34,268 bases of DNA from Candidatus Woesebacteria bacterium RBG_13_46_13 (lineage in GTDB: Bacteria > Patescibacteriota > Microgenomatia > UBA8517). The position numbers were made by a program, and so were the translations under genes. Under the pieces are notes generated by a model. It worked only from the letters and a program-made list of their open reading frames with translations, did not search any database and was not told the DNA's origin. Location: the NCBI GenBank assembly GCA_001791995.1, contig MGFR01000001.1, positions 142,880 to 177,147 on the forward strand, written 5' to 3'. Below, piece after piece: positions 1-7,207 of this stretch (its first letter is position 1; each line of letters starts with the position of its first letter).

Positions 1-1138
1 GAACAATGTTGTGAATCCTGTTGGGAATAGAACCTTTAAACCTGGAGATTCCTCTGCCGATAAGTTCCTTAATACCCAGGTTATTGACGTCGCCGGTGGT
101 TATTTTGGGAGCCGTCTTGTTTACCGGAATTTCTATCGAGGCAGAGGCCTGGTCGTTTTCCTCCAGCAGCTTTAAGTTGTCGGTAATCAGACCGATAAGC
201 TCTTCCTTTTGGACTTCCACTCCGTCTTTGGAGGCCGTAAATTCTTTAACCCGACCACCCTCGAAAACGAAAACCGGATTTTGCGGTTGCCTGTCCACCT
301 GGGAAGAGATGGTCAGAGCCAGGGTATTTATCGCCTCGCCGTCGTATCCGCCCCGGGCATTAAGGAAAGAGACCAAATCATTACCTTTGTAGAGGAAATC
401 CTGATATTCGAAGATGGCCTCAAGCGATTTATTGATAAATATCTCAGCCCTTTTTCTGAATCCTTCGGCCTCTTCGTCCGAAATGGAAGGGTCGATTGTT
501 TTGACAGGAATTTGAACGAGTTCACCTGTTGGATAAGAAAGAGCCCTACCGATGGATATTCTTAATGTGGGAATATCCACCTGGGTGCCCGCTTTTCCCT
601 TATCGATTACCACCTCTTTGCCGACGATTTTGGCCGACGGATAGACGGGGCTGGTTGCTACCTGGTCGGCAATTTCGCTGAGGTTATTATTGAGCTTCTG
701 CTCATCAAGCGTAAATCTGACTCCGAGGGTTTTGGGGGAAGCCAAAAGAGACAGTCTCGTCCAAAGGTCGTAAAGAATATTGCCTGTTCTGGTTAAGCCA
801 TAGGCGGCCCTGGCCGAATCTATAAAATCATAGGCAAGACCAACATCGTTTAAAAAAATTTCGAAAGTTGTATCGGAAGAAGAGAGAACTATTTTTTGAG
901 GAATATTAACCTCTTGGCCAATTGTTGCGATGGCCTCGGTGGGGCTCTTCCCGCCTAGATTGGCACCGGCAACGTAAATACCGGGAAATATTTTGCCCAG
1001 AAAGTAAAAATTGTAAAAGGAAAAAAGAACGAAGAGAATCAGGCTAATACCCAGAACAACCCAGCGGACAGCTCTAATCTTTTTGTTTCTTAATTTTTTG
1101 CCGATTTTTGCCAGAAACTTGGTCTTAAGCAGAGGCAT
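1..1138 (-). CDS. VanW-family / YoaR-like putative peptidoglycan-binding membrane protein (3' end truncated by window start)
   Basis: Open minus-strand frame from ATG at 1138 to the window edge: MPLLKTKFLAKIGKKLRNKKIRAVRWVVLGISLILFVLFSFYNFYFLGKIFPGIYVAGANLGGKSPTEA...; N-terminal TM followed by 'GIYVAGANLGGKSPTEA', typical of YoaR-like domains preceding VanW. Confidence 0.8.
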   Translation of the reverse strand, partial: MPLLKTKFLAKIGKKLRNKKIRAVRWVVLGISLILFVLFSFYNFYFLGKIFPGIYVAGANLGGKSPTEAIATIGQEVNIPQKIVLSSSDTTFEIFLNDVGLAYDFIDSARAAYGLTRTGNILYDLWTRLSLLASPKTLGVRFTLDEQKLNNNLSEIADQVATSPVYPSAKIVGKEVVIDKGKAGTQVDIPTLRISIGRALSYPTGELVQIPVKTIDPSISDEEAEGFRKRAEIFINKSLEAIFEYQDFLYKGNDLVSFLNARGGYDGEAINTLALTISSQVDRQPQNPVFVFEGGRVKEFTASKDGVEVQKEELIGLITDNLKLLEENDQASASIEIPVNKTAPKITTGDVNNLGIKELIGRGISRFKGSIPNRIHNIV

Positions 1139-1144
1139 CTTAGT

Positions 1145-1150
1145 ATGATA
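1145..1150 (-). promoter_or_regulatory. Putative -10 element (TATCAT) exactly 6 nt upstream of the VanW-family ATG; leaderless
   Basis: Minus strand reads TATCAT-ACTAAG-ATG; -35 weak. Confidence 0.45.
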
Positions 1151-1187
1151 ACATTAAACATAATTAAGGCCTATATAGGTTAGCGAT

Positions 1188-2600
1188 ATGGATCCAACCG
1201 TAAACCCCACAATTCCTCCGACGGAAATATTTTCCCCGCCGGTGATGCCTCCCGTGGTGCCTCCGCCGATTACAACACCGCCTCCCCCCAAAAAAGCTTT
1301 TCCCAAGCTTCTCATCTTTGCCCTTCTGGCAATTATCCTTGCGGCAGTAGGAGCCCTTATTCTACCTAAACTATTCGGGGGCATGGGCAAGGGTGGGCAG
1401 GTAAATCTGACCTGGTGGGGGCTTTGGGAGGATGCATCAACGGTTACCCCCTTGATTGCCGAATACGAGAAAGCCAATCCCAAAGTTAAAATCCAATACG
1501 TTAGCCAATCCCAACAGGATTACCGCGAGAGGCTGACCAATGCTTTAGCCAAAGGCACCGGCCCCGATATTTTTAGGTTCCACAACAGCTGGGTACCTAT
1601 GTTTGCCAAAGAGTTGGACTTTGTGCCTGCTTCGGTGATGAGCGCCTCCGAATACGCGCAGGCTTTTTATCCGGTGGCCTCATCCGATCTTACCAGCGGT
1701 ACGGGTTTGGTGGGAATTCCCCTGGAATATGACGGGCTGCTTCTATATATCAACGAAGATATTTTTGCCAAAGCAGGCAAAACTCCTCCTGCGACCTGGG
1801 ACGATTTAAGGCAGACCGCCATTTCCTTAACCACCAAAGACGAGCAGGGTGTGATAACCCAGTCGGGGGTAGCCTTGGGTAGAACCGAAAACATCGACCA
1901 CTGGCAGGAGATCTTGGGCTTAATGATGCTTCAGAACGGGGTGGACCTAACCAAACCGACGGGCAAGCTTGCCGAGGATGCAATAAATTTCTTTACTCTC
2001 TTCTCCTCGGTTGATGGCATTTGGGATGCGACGCTTCCACCTTCGACTACGGCCTTTGCCGCGGGGAAGGTGGCCATGTATTTCGCTCCCAGCTGGAGAA
2101 CCTTCGAAATCAGGCAGCAAAACCCCAACCTCAAGTTTAAAACCGTTGCGGTTCCGCAGCTGCCGAAATCCAATCCCAACGAGCCGGATGTGACCTATGC
2201 AACCTACTGGGCCGAGGGCGTTTGGGCCAGAAGCGAAAACAAAGCCGAAGCCTGGAAATTTTTGAAGTTTCTCTCCTCCAAGGACTCCCTTGAAAAGATG
2301 TACCAAAACGCGTCCAAACAAAGACTTTTCGGTGAACCTTATCCCCGGGTGGACATGGCTGGACTGTTGACCCAGGACCCGATATTGGGCCCGCTTGTGA
2401 CCCAAGCACCTGACGCATCGAGCTGGTACCTTGCCTCGCGGACATTCGACGGAACCACGGGGATTAATTCCCAGCTAAGTAAGTATTTTGAGGACGCGGT
2501 CAATTCGGTAAATGCCGGGAATCCCGCCGCCAAAGCTCTGGAAACCGTTGCCGCCGGAGTCTCCCAGGTTTTATCCCAGTATGGACTTATTAGTCAATAA
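1188..2600 (+). CDS. Extracellular solute-binding protein (ABC sugar-type, family 1) with cytosolic Pro-rich N-tail and TM anchor
   Basis: ORF track 470 aa; 'VNLTWWGLWEDASTVTPLIAEYEKANPKVKIQYV...' typical SBP fold start; no lipobox, single TM after PPPPKK. Confidence 0.85.
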   Translation: MDPTVNPTIPPTEIFSPPVMPPVVPPPITTPPPPKKAFPKLLIFALLAIILAAVGALILPKLFGGMGKGGQVNLTWWGLWEDASTVTPLIAEYEKANPKVKIQYVSQSQQDYRERLTNALAKGTGPDIFRFHNSWVPMFAKELDFVPASVMSASEYAQAFYPVASSDLTSGTGLVGIPLEYDGLLLYINEDIFAKAGKTPPATWDDLRQTAISLTTKDEQGVITQSGVALGRTENIDHWQEILGLMMLQNGVDLTKPTGKLAEDAINFFTLFSSVDGIWDATLPPSTTAFAAGKVAMYFAPSWRTFEIRQQNPNLKFKTVAVPQLPKSNPNEPDVTYATYWAEGVWARSENKAEAWKFLKFLSSKDSLEKMYQNASKQRLFGEPYPRVDMAGLLTQDPILGPLVTQAPDASSWYLASRTFDGTTGINSQLSKYFEDAVNSVNAGNPAAKALETVAAGVSQVLSQYGLISQ

Positions 2601-3426
2601 AAAAGATGCTACCCCCGTCCTGCTAGATCCCCGCGCCTTGGGCTCAATCCTGTACCATGATATCTTCGATTATCCTCTGTCCTTCTCCGAGCTTATCAAG
2701 TGGGAGCGTGCTCCCGGTAAGGGCCAGGTTAAGATAATAGTCCAAATAAAAAACGGTTTCTATTTTTTACAAGGCAGAGACGGGATTATTCTCAAACGCC
2801 TGATGCGGAAAAGGATTTCGGCCAAGAAATTAAGCATTGCCCGCAAGGCGTCCCAAATTCTGGCGACCATTCCAATGGTTAAATTTGTGGGCATAACGGG
2901 GGCTCTGGCGATGGAGAATGCGGATGACGACTCCGATATCGACCTACTCATAATTACGCAAAAAGGTACCCTTTGGACGAGCCGGATTTTGGTGCTTTTG
3001 GCCCTTAAGGCGATAGGCTTTCCGGTCAGGAGATATCAAGATAAAGACCAAAAAGACAAACTTTGCCTGAATATGTGGCTGGATGAGACGGCTCTTGCCT
3101 GGCCCAAAAAGGACAGAAATATCTATACCGCCCACGAGATTGCCCAGATAGTCCCTTTGGTAAATAAAGCCAAAGCCTACGAAAGGTTTATCTTCGCCAA
3201 TAAATGGGCTAAAAGGTTTTGGCCGAACGCGATAAAAGTTCAAACTATAAAAATGAATCCCGAAAATTCTTCAAAACTCTTAAGCTCTTTGGTCGAACCT
3301 TTGGCCAGAAAGCTACAAATGTGGTACATGCGGGGAAAGATTACCAGGGAGGTAGTTGGGATCAAAAGGGCTGTTTTCCATCCCTTTGACTGGGGAAAAC
3401 TGGTGCTTTCCAAATTGACCTCTTGA
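2581..3426 (+). CDS. Nucleotidyltransferase-domain protein
   Basis: ORF 2512..3426 with likely start at internal ATG 2581 (MDLLVNKKDATPV...); 'GITGALAMENADDDSDIDLLIIT' resembles the pol-beta-like NTase motif G[GS]xAxxxxxxxSDIDLxI; 20-bp overlap with upstream CDS. Confidence 0.7.
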   Translation: MDLLVNKKDATPVLLDPRALGSILYHDIFDYPLSFSELIKWERAPGKGQVKIIVQIKNGFYFLQGRDGIILKRLMRKRISAKKLSIARKASQILATIPMVKFVGITGALAMENADDDSDIDLLIITQKGTLWTSRILVLLALKAIGFPVRRYQDKDQKDKLCLNMWLDETALAWPKKDRNIYTAHEIAQIVPLVNKAKAYERFIFANKWAKRFWPNAIKVQTIKMNPENSSKLLSSLVEPLARKLQMWYMRGKITREVVGIKRAVFHPFDWGKLVLSKLTS

Positions 3427-3451
3427 CAGCTTCTTGGCCACTAGCTAAAAT
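3423..3451 (+). promoter_or_regulatory. Near-consensus sigma70-type promoter for groES-groEL (TTGACA-17-TAAAAT)
   Basis: TTGACA at 3423-3428, 17-bp spacer, TAAAAT at 3446-3451; -35 overlaps the TGA stop of the upstream CDS. Confidence 0.8.
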
Positions 3452-3476
3452 AGCACTCGCTGTTAGGTATTGCTAA
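3450..3476 (+). promoter_or_regulatory. Degenerate CIRCE (HrcA operator)
   Basis: ATAGCACTC-N9-TATTGCTAA against consensus TTAGCACTC-N9-GAGTGCTAA: 15/18 arm positions match with exact 9-bp spacing, at the groESL transcription start. Confidence 0.75.
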
Positions 3477-3485
3477 CAGTTTTTT
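3460..3485 (+). promoter_or_regulatory. Leader hairpin with U-tract in groESL 5' UTR
   Basis: Perfect inverted repeat CTGTTAG (3460-3466) GTATTG CTAACAG (3473-3479) followed by TTTTTT (3480-3485), 7 nt before ATG 3493. Confidence 0.55.
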
Positions 3486-3492
3486 GCATACA

Positions 3493-3807
3493 ATGGTAAA
3501 GAAAGCTACCAAGAAATCTTTTAATATCCACCCGACCGCCGGGTACCTTCTGATTGAACCCTTGGAGGCCACCAATAAAACTTCTTCCGGGATATATATC
3601 CCCGATTCAACCAGCGAAAAACCTGTCAAAGGAATCGTTTTGGCCGTCGGGGAAGCAGAGATTACAGAGAACGGCAGCAAGAGGCTGGCTCCCGCCAAGG
3701 TTGGGGATACGGTAATTTATAAAAAGTGGGGCGGCAACGAAGTCAAAATCGATGGCAAAGAATACTTATTCGCCAAATTTGAGGATATTTTGGCTTTGGA
3801 GAAATAA
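3493..3807 (+). CDS. groES: Co-chaperonin GroES
   Basis: MVKKATKKSFNIHPTAGYLLIEPLEATNKTSSGIYIPDS...KVGDTVIYKKWGGNEVKIDGKEYLFAKFEDILALEK; GroES hallmarks; adjacent to groEL. Confidence 0.95.
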   Translation: MVKKATKKSFNIHPTAGYLLIEPLEATNKTSSGIYIPDSTSEKPVKGIVLAVGEAEITENGSKRLAPAKVGDTVIYKKWGGNEVKIDGKEYLFAKFEDILALEK

Positions 3808-3810
3808 ATC

Positions 3811-5424
3811 ATGGCTAAACAACTGAAATTTTCGGATGATGCCAGACAGGCCCTCTTAAAGGGAATCGATACCGTGGCCAAGGCCGTTGTGACCACCTTG
3901 GGACCCAAAGGAAGGAATATTGCCTTGGATAAAAAGTGGGGAGCTCCAAGTATCGTCCACGACGGAGTTTCCGTAGCCAAAGAGATAGATTTAAAAGATC
4001 CGTTTGAAAATATGGGTGCGCAGCTTGTAAAAGAAGCAGCCAGCAAGACCAACGACGATGCCGGCGATGGAACAACCACAGCCACTCTTCTTGCTCAGGT
4101 GATGACCGCCTCGGGAATGAAGAACATTACGGCCGGAGCCAACCCGATGATAGTTAAGAAGGGGATAGAAAAAGCAATTGCTGCGGTAGTTGATGAACTC
4201 AAGAAAATATCCAAACCGATCAAAAATAGGGAAGAGATTACCCAGGTTGCGACCATTTCGGCGGGGGACTCGGAGATCGGTTCGAAAATTGCAGAAGCCC
4301 TGGGTAAAGAAGGCAGGGTAGTTACCGTTGAGGACGGAAAAGGGCTAACTATCGATATCGAATACAAAGAAGGAATGGAGTTTGACCATGGCTACGTATC
4401 GGCCTATTTTGTTACCAACCCCGAAAAGATGGAGGCAGAAATTGAGGATGCCTACCTTCTTTTGACAGACAAGAAGATCGCTTCGCTTCAGGACATGCTT
4501 CCTTTCCTTGAGAAATTCGTCAAAGTTTCCAAGAATTTAATAATCATTGCCGACGAGATTGAAGGAGAGGCTTTGGCCACCCTGGTAGTAAACAAGATTA
4601 GGGGCACGTTTAATATCCTGGCGGTTAAGGCTCCCGAGTTTGGGGACAGACGAAAAGAAGTCTTGGAAGATATAGCAATTTTAACGGGGGGTGTAGTTAT
4701 CAGTGAGGATGCGGGCAGAAAGCTGGAATCGGTGGAGATTGAGGATTTGGGTCGTGCCGATAAGGTTTGGTCAGACAAAGAAAGCACTAGGATAATCGGC
4801 GGAAAAGGCAAGAAAGCCGAGATCAGTGCCAGAGTGGCCTCAATCAAAAAGCAGATAGCAGGCTCGGACTCCGATTTTGACAAAGAGAAGTTTGAGGAAA
4901 GACTCGCCAAGCTTTCGGGAGGGGTAGCCCAGATAAACGTAGGCGCAGCCACAGAAATTGAACTCAACGAGAAAAAAGAGAGGGTTAAAGATGCGGTTGG
5001 TGCTACCAAGGCGGCGGTTGAGGAAGGGATCCTTCCCGGCGGCGGAGTGGCGCTGCTTAAGGCCAGAAAGGTCTTGGCCAAGCTATCTTCAGCCAATGAG
5101 GACGAAAAAGTGGGGGTGGAGATAGTCAAAGAGGCCCTGGAGCAGCCGATTAGATGGCTCGCCAAAAACGCCGGAGAGGACGACGGCTATGTCTTAAGAA
5201 AAATAGAAGAAGCAGCCGATTCCGATTACGGATTCAATGCCTTAACCGGCGAGTTTGGGTCGATGACCAAATTCGGCATTTTGGACCCCTTGAAGGTAAC
5301 CAGGAGCGCTCTTCAAAACGCAGCTTCGGTTGCCATGATGGTTTTAACCACCGAAGGATTGATTACCGATATCCCGGAAGAGAAGAAAGAAACCCCAACC
5401 CCAGGCGGGGGAATGGACTATTAG
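3811..5424 (+). CDS. groEL: Chaperonin GroEL (60 kDa)
   Basis: [36 protein letters not shown]...[15 protein letters not shown]...GGGMDY. Confidence 0.98.
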   Translation: MAKQLKFSDDARQALLKGIDTVAKAVVTTLGPKGRNIALDKKWGAPSIVHDGVSVAKEIDLKDPFENMGAQLVKEAASKTNDDAGDGTTTATLLAQVMTASGMKNITAGANPMIVKKGIEKAIAAVVDELKKISKPIKNREEITQVATISAGDSEIGSKIAEALGKEGRVVTVEDGKGLTIDIEYKEGMEFDHGYVSAYFVTNPEKMEAEIEDAYLLLTDKKIASLQDMLPFLEKFVKVSKNLIIIADEIEGEALATLVVNKIRGTFNILAVKAPEFGDRRKEVLEDIAILTGGVVISEDAGRKLESVEIEDLGRADKVWSDKESTRIIGGKGKKAEISARVASIKKQIAGSDSDFDKEKFEERLAKLSGGVAQINVGAATEIELNEKKERVKDAVGATKAAVEEGILPGGGVALLKARKVLAKLSSANEDEKVGVEIVKEALEQPIRWLAKNAGEDDGYVLRKIEEAADSDYGFNALTGEFGSMTKFGILDPLKVTRSALQNAASVAMMVLTTEGLITDIPEEKKETPTPGGGMDY

Positions 5425-5621
5425 TTCTTTTGAAGAGTTTTATCCTCAAGGTCCAGTCTTGCAGTGAAACACCCCTTTACCCGACTTCTTTCCGTGACAG
5501 CCTCAAGGGCTATTATTCTTCCTTCCGAAGCCTCATATCTGGTTATTTCTATGCCCGTGTCGGGATGACGCGACGGAGTATCCCTGTCCAGAGAACTTCT
5601 CCTGTTGACTCTTTCTGCCAT
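5421..5621 (-). CDS. Small uncharacterised protein, 66 aa
   Basis: [69 protein letters not shown]; preceded by TTGAGA-17-TATAAT-6-ATG; stop overlaps the groEL stop. Confidence 0.55.
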   Translation of the reverse strand: MAERVNRRSSLDRDTPSRHPDTGIEITRYEASEGRIIALEAVTERSRVKGCFTARLDLEDKTLQKN

Positions 5622-5627
5622 AGCCGG

Positions 5628-5656
5628 ATTATACGAAAATAGGATAAAATTCTCAA
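5628..5656 (-). promoter_or_regulatory. Near-consensus leaderless promoter of the 66-aa ORF
   Basis: Minus strand TTGAGA (5656-5651), 17-bp spacer, TATAAT (5633-5628), then CCGGCT and ATG at 5621. Confidence 0.7.
5645..5650 (+). promoter_or_regulatory. Putative -10 (TAAAAT) of the AlkA-like gene
   Basis: TAAAAT followed by 9 nt and ATG 5660; lies inside the spacer of the divergent promoter. Confidence 0.4.
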
Positions 5657-5659
5657 AGA

Positions 5660-6253
5660 ATGTGGGATAAAGGGGAAAAGCTACTTCTAAAAGATAAACA
5701 TCTAGGCCCGCTTGTTAAGAAATACGGCCACTGTAGGATTAAACCCAGCAAAAAGCAGGATTACTTTACCGACCTGGTGGAATCCATCCTCTCTCAACAG
5801 CTCTCCGGTAAGGCCGCGGCCACGATTTTCGGCCGGGTTAGGGTAGGGTTGGGTGGGGAAGTCTCCCCTGCCAAAATCCTTAAAACCAAAGACGCCAAAT
5901 TTAGAAGTTGGGGACTTTCCCGGCAGAAAACCAGCTATATCAAGGATTTGGCCAAAAGAGTCGAAAGGGGAGAGCTGAATTTGAAAAAACTTGACACCCT
6001 CTCTGATGAGGACGTAATCGCCAAACTTGTTGCGGTTAAAGGAATAGGCCGCTGGACGGCCGAGATGTTTTTGATGTTTACGCTAGCCAGGCAGGATGTC
6101 TTCCCGGTTGACGATTTGGGAATCCGAAACGGGGTAAAGAAGATGTTCGGAAAAGCCCTAGATGCCCGAAAGGTTGGTCAATTGGCTGATACCTGGAAAC
6201 CATTCAGAACCCTAGCCTCCTGGTATATTTGGGAATCCTTGGATAACCGCTAG
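5660..6253 (+). CDS. DNA-3-methyladenine glycosylase II-like (HhH-GPD superfamily)
   Basis: 'DYFTDLVESILSQQLSGKAAATIFGR...LVAVKGIGRWTAEMFLMFTLARQDVFPVDDLGIRNGV' = AlkA HhH-GPD motif with catalytic Asp. Confidence 0.92.
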   Translation: MWDKGEKLLLKDKHLGPLVKKYGHCRIKPSKKQDYFTDLVESILSQQLSGKAAATIFGRVRVGLGGEVSPAKILKTKDAKFRSWGLSRQKTSYIKDLAKRVERGELNLKKLDTLSDEDVIAKLVAVKGIGRWTAEMFLMFTLARQDVFPVDDLGIRNGVKKMFGKALDARKVGQLADTWKPFRTLASWYIWESLDNR

Positions 6254-6254
6254 T

Positions 6255-6920
6255 TTAGCGGGGTAAAATGGTTATCGGATTAACGGCGACTCCGTGATCG
6301 CGGATTTCCAAATGCAAATGGTCTCCCGAAGCACGTCCGGTTGCACCCATTTCACCGATGACGGTATTGGTAGTAACCTCCTGGCCTTCAACCACCAAGA
6401 TTTTGGAAAGGTGGGCATAAAGGGAGGTTATTTTATTGCCGTGGTCGATAACTACAGCGTTTCCGTAGGCATATTTGGAACGGGATATAGCCTCAACCCG
6501 GCCGGCCTTAATCGGCCTAATCGGGTCTCCTGTTTCCCCGTCAAGGTCAATTCCGGGATGGAAAAGCCTATATCCCTGGGTAATTCTGACGCTTTCGGTC
6601 GGATATTGGGCGGAACGTTCCGTAACCAGCGGGGTAGATGCTTCCCCAACCACGTTTTGTTCAGCCTCGGCATCGGCGAAGACATTGGTGGGCGCAAACG
6701 AGCTGGCAATTAGGACTAAAGCCAGGTTGGTCCCCAGAAGCTTCCTAATATCTTTATGCTCGAAGATATGGCGGAAATAGCGGGAGATCTTATTCCCGGC
6801 TCTGAAATTTTTGATGGTTTCAAATTCGGGGAATAAAGGTTCCTCAACAGAACCTCCTCGCCTCTTGGCTAGGCTCAAGTGAAGGCGGTACTTAGGCAGA
6901 TTTAGTGTAATTTTTATCAT
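6255..6920 (-). CDS. M23-family (LytM-like) peptidoglycan endopeptidase
   Basis: 'FHPGIDLDGETGDPIRPIKAGRVEAISRSKYAYGNAVVIDHGNKITSLYAHLSKI...GDHLHLEIRDHG' contains HxxxD and HxH zinc motifs; internal hydrophobic segment. Confidence 0.92.
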   Translation of the reverse strand: MIKITLNLPKYRLHLSLAKRRGGSVEEPLFPEFETIKNFRAGNKISRYFRHIFEHKDIRKLLGTNLALVLIASSFAPTNVFADAEAEQNVVGEASTPLVTERSAQYPTESVRITQGYRLFHPGIDLDGETGDPIRPIKAGRVEAISRSKYAYGNAVVIDHGNKITSLYAHLSKILVVEGQEVTTNTVIGEMGATGRASGDHLHLEIRDHGVAVNPITILPR

Positions 6921-6929
6921 GGTGGGCAG

Positions 6930-6959
6930 AAAAAACGAGCCTGGGATAGGCTCCCAGGC
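6930..6959 (-). terminator. Terminator-like hairpin 2 upstream of the M23 start codon
   Basis: Minus strand GCCTGGGA-GCCTA-TCCCAGGC (8-bp perfect stem, 6959-6939), TCG, TTTTTT (6935-6930). Confidence 0.6.
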
Positions 6960-6962
6960 AAT

Positions 6963-6986
6963 AAAAATCCCGCTTTGCTAGCGGGA
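6963..6986 (-). terminator. Terminator-like hairpin 1 in the M23 leader / downstream of tRNA-Cys
   Basis: Minus strand TCCCGCT-AGCAA-AGCGGGA (7-bp perfect stem, 6986-6968) immediately followed by TTTTT. Confidence 0.65.
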
Positions 6987-6992
6987 GACGCG

Positions 6993-7022
6993 AGTATATC
7001 TGATGAAAGGGTCAAAAGTCAA
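6993..7022 (-). promoter_or_regulatory. Putative promoter of the M23 leader transcript (TTGACT-18-TATACT)
   Basis: Minus strand TTGACT (7022-7017), 18-bp spacer, TATACT (6998-6993); predicted +1 near 6986, the base of hairpin 1. Confidence 0.65.
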
Positions 7023-7046
7023 GTTTTGGGGCCTAAACCAACAAGG

Positions 7047-7118
7047 AGGCCTGGGAGGGAATCGAACCCTCGCATCGCGGTTTTGCAGACCGCAGCGTTT
7101 CCACTTCGCCACCAGGCC
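7047..7118 (-). tRNA. tRNA-Cys (anticodon GCA)
   Basis: 72-nt cloverleaf: GGCCTGG/CCAGGCC acceptor, GCGGT-CTGCAAA-ACCGC anticodon arm, GAGGG-TTCGATT-CCCTC T arm; discriminator U; no encoded CCA. Confidence 0.95.
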
Positions 7119-7128
7119 GACAAGCTGT

Positions 7129-7157
7129 ATTTTATCTTATCCGACCCCGGAAGACAA
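7129..7157 (-). promoter_or_regulatory. Putative tRNA-Cys promoter (TTGTCT-17-TAAAAT)
   Basis: Minus strand TTGTCT (7157-7152), 17-bp spacer, TAAAAT (7134-7129), 10 nt before the mature tRNA 5' end. Confidence 0.6.
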
Positions 7158-7169
7158 AAAGAGGGAATA

Positions 7170-7199
7170 TTGTCAATCCGCAATGTTTTTTGTTAAACT
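7170..7199 (+). promoter_or_regulatory. Putative promoter of the PEGA protein (TTGTCA-18-TAAACT)
   Basis: TTGTCA 7170-7175, 18-bp spacer, TAAACT 7194-7199, 8 nt before ATG 7208. Confidence 0.45.
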
Positions 7200-7207
7200 T
7201 TCTCACC

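Noticed and set aside
1170-1179. Perfect 10-bp palindrome CCTATATAGG in the VanW/SBP divergent region
   Set aside because: Short AT-centred palindromes are expected by chance; no second copy noticed, so not called as an operator.
4488-5165. 225-aa antisense ORF inside groEL (and the 90-122 aa minus-strand ORFs in the same gene)
   Set aside because: Low-complexity Ser/Leu-rich translation mirroring groEL codons; no promoter geometry; groEL is unmistakable on the other strand.
5154-5642. 162-aa plus-strand ORF starting inside groEL in another frame
   Set aside because: First half is out-of-frame groEL; the intergenic part reads antisense to the better supported 66-aa ORF; no promoter or start context.
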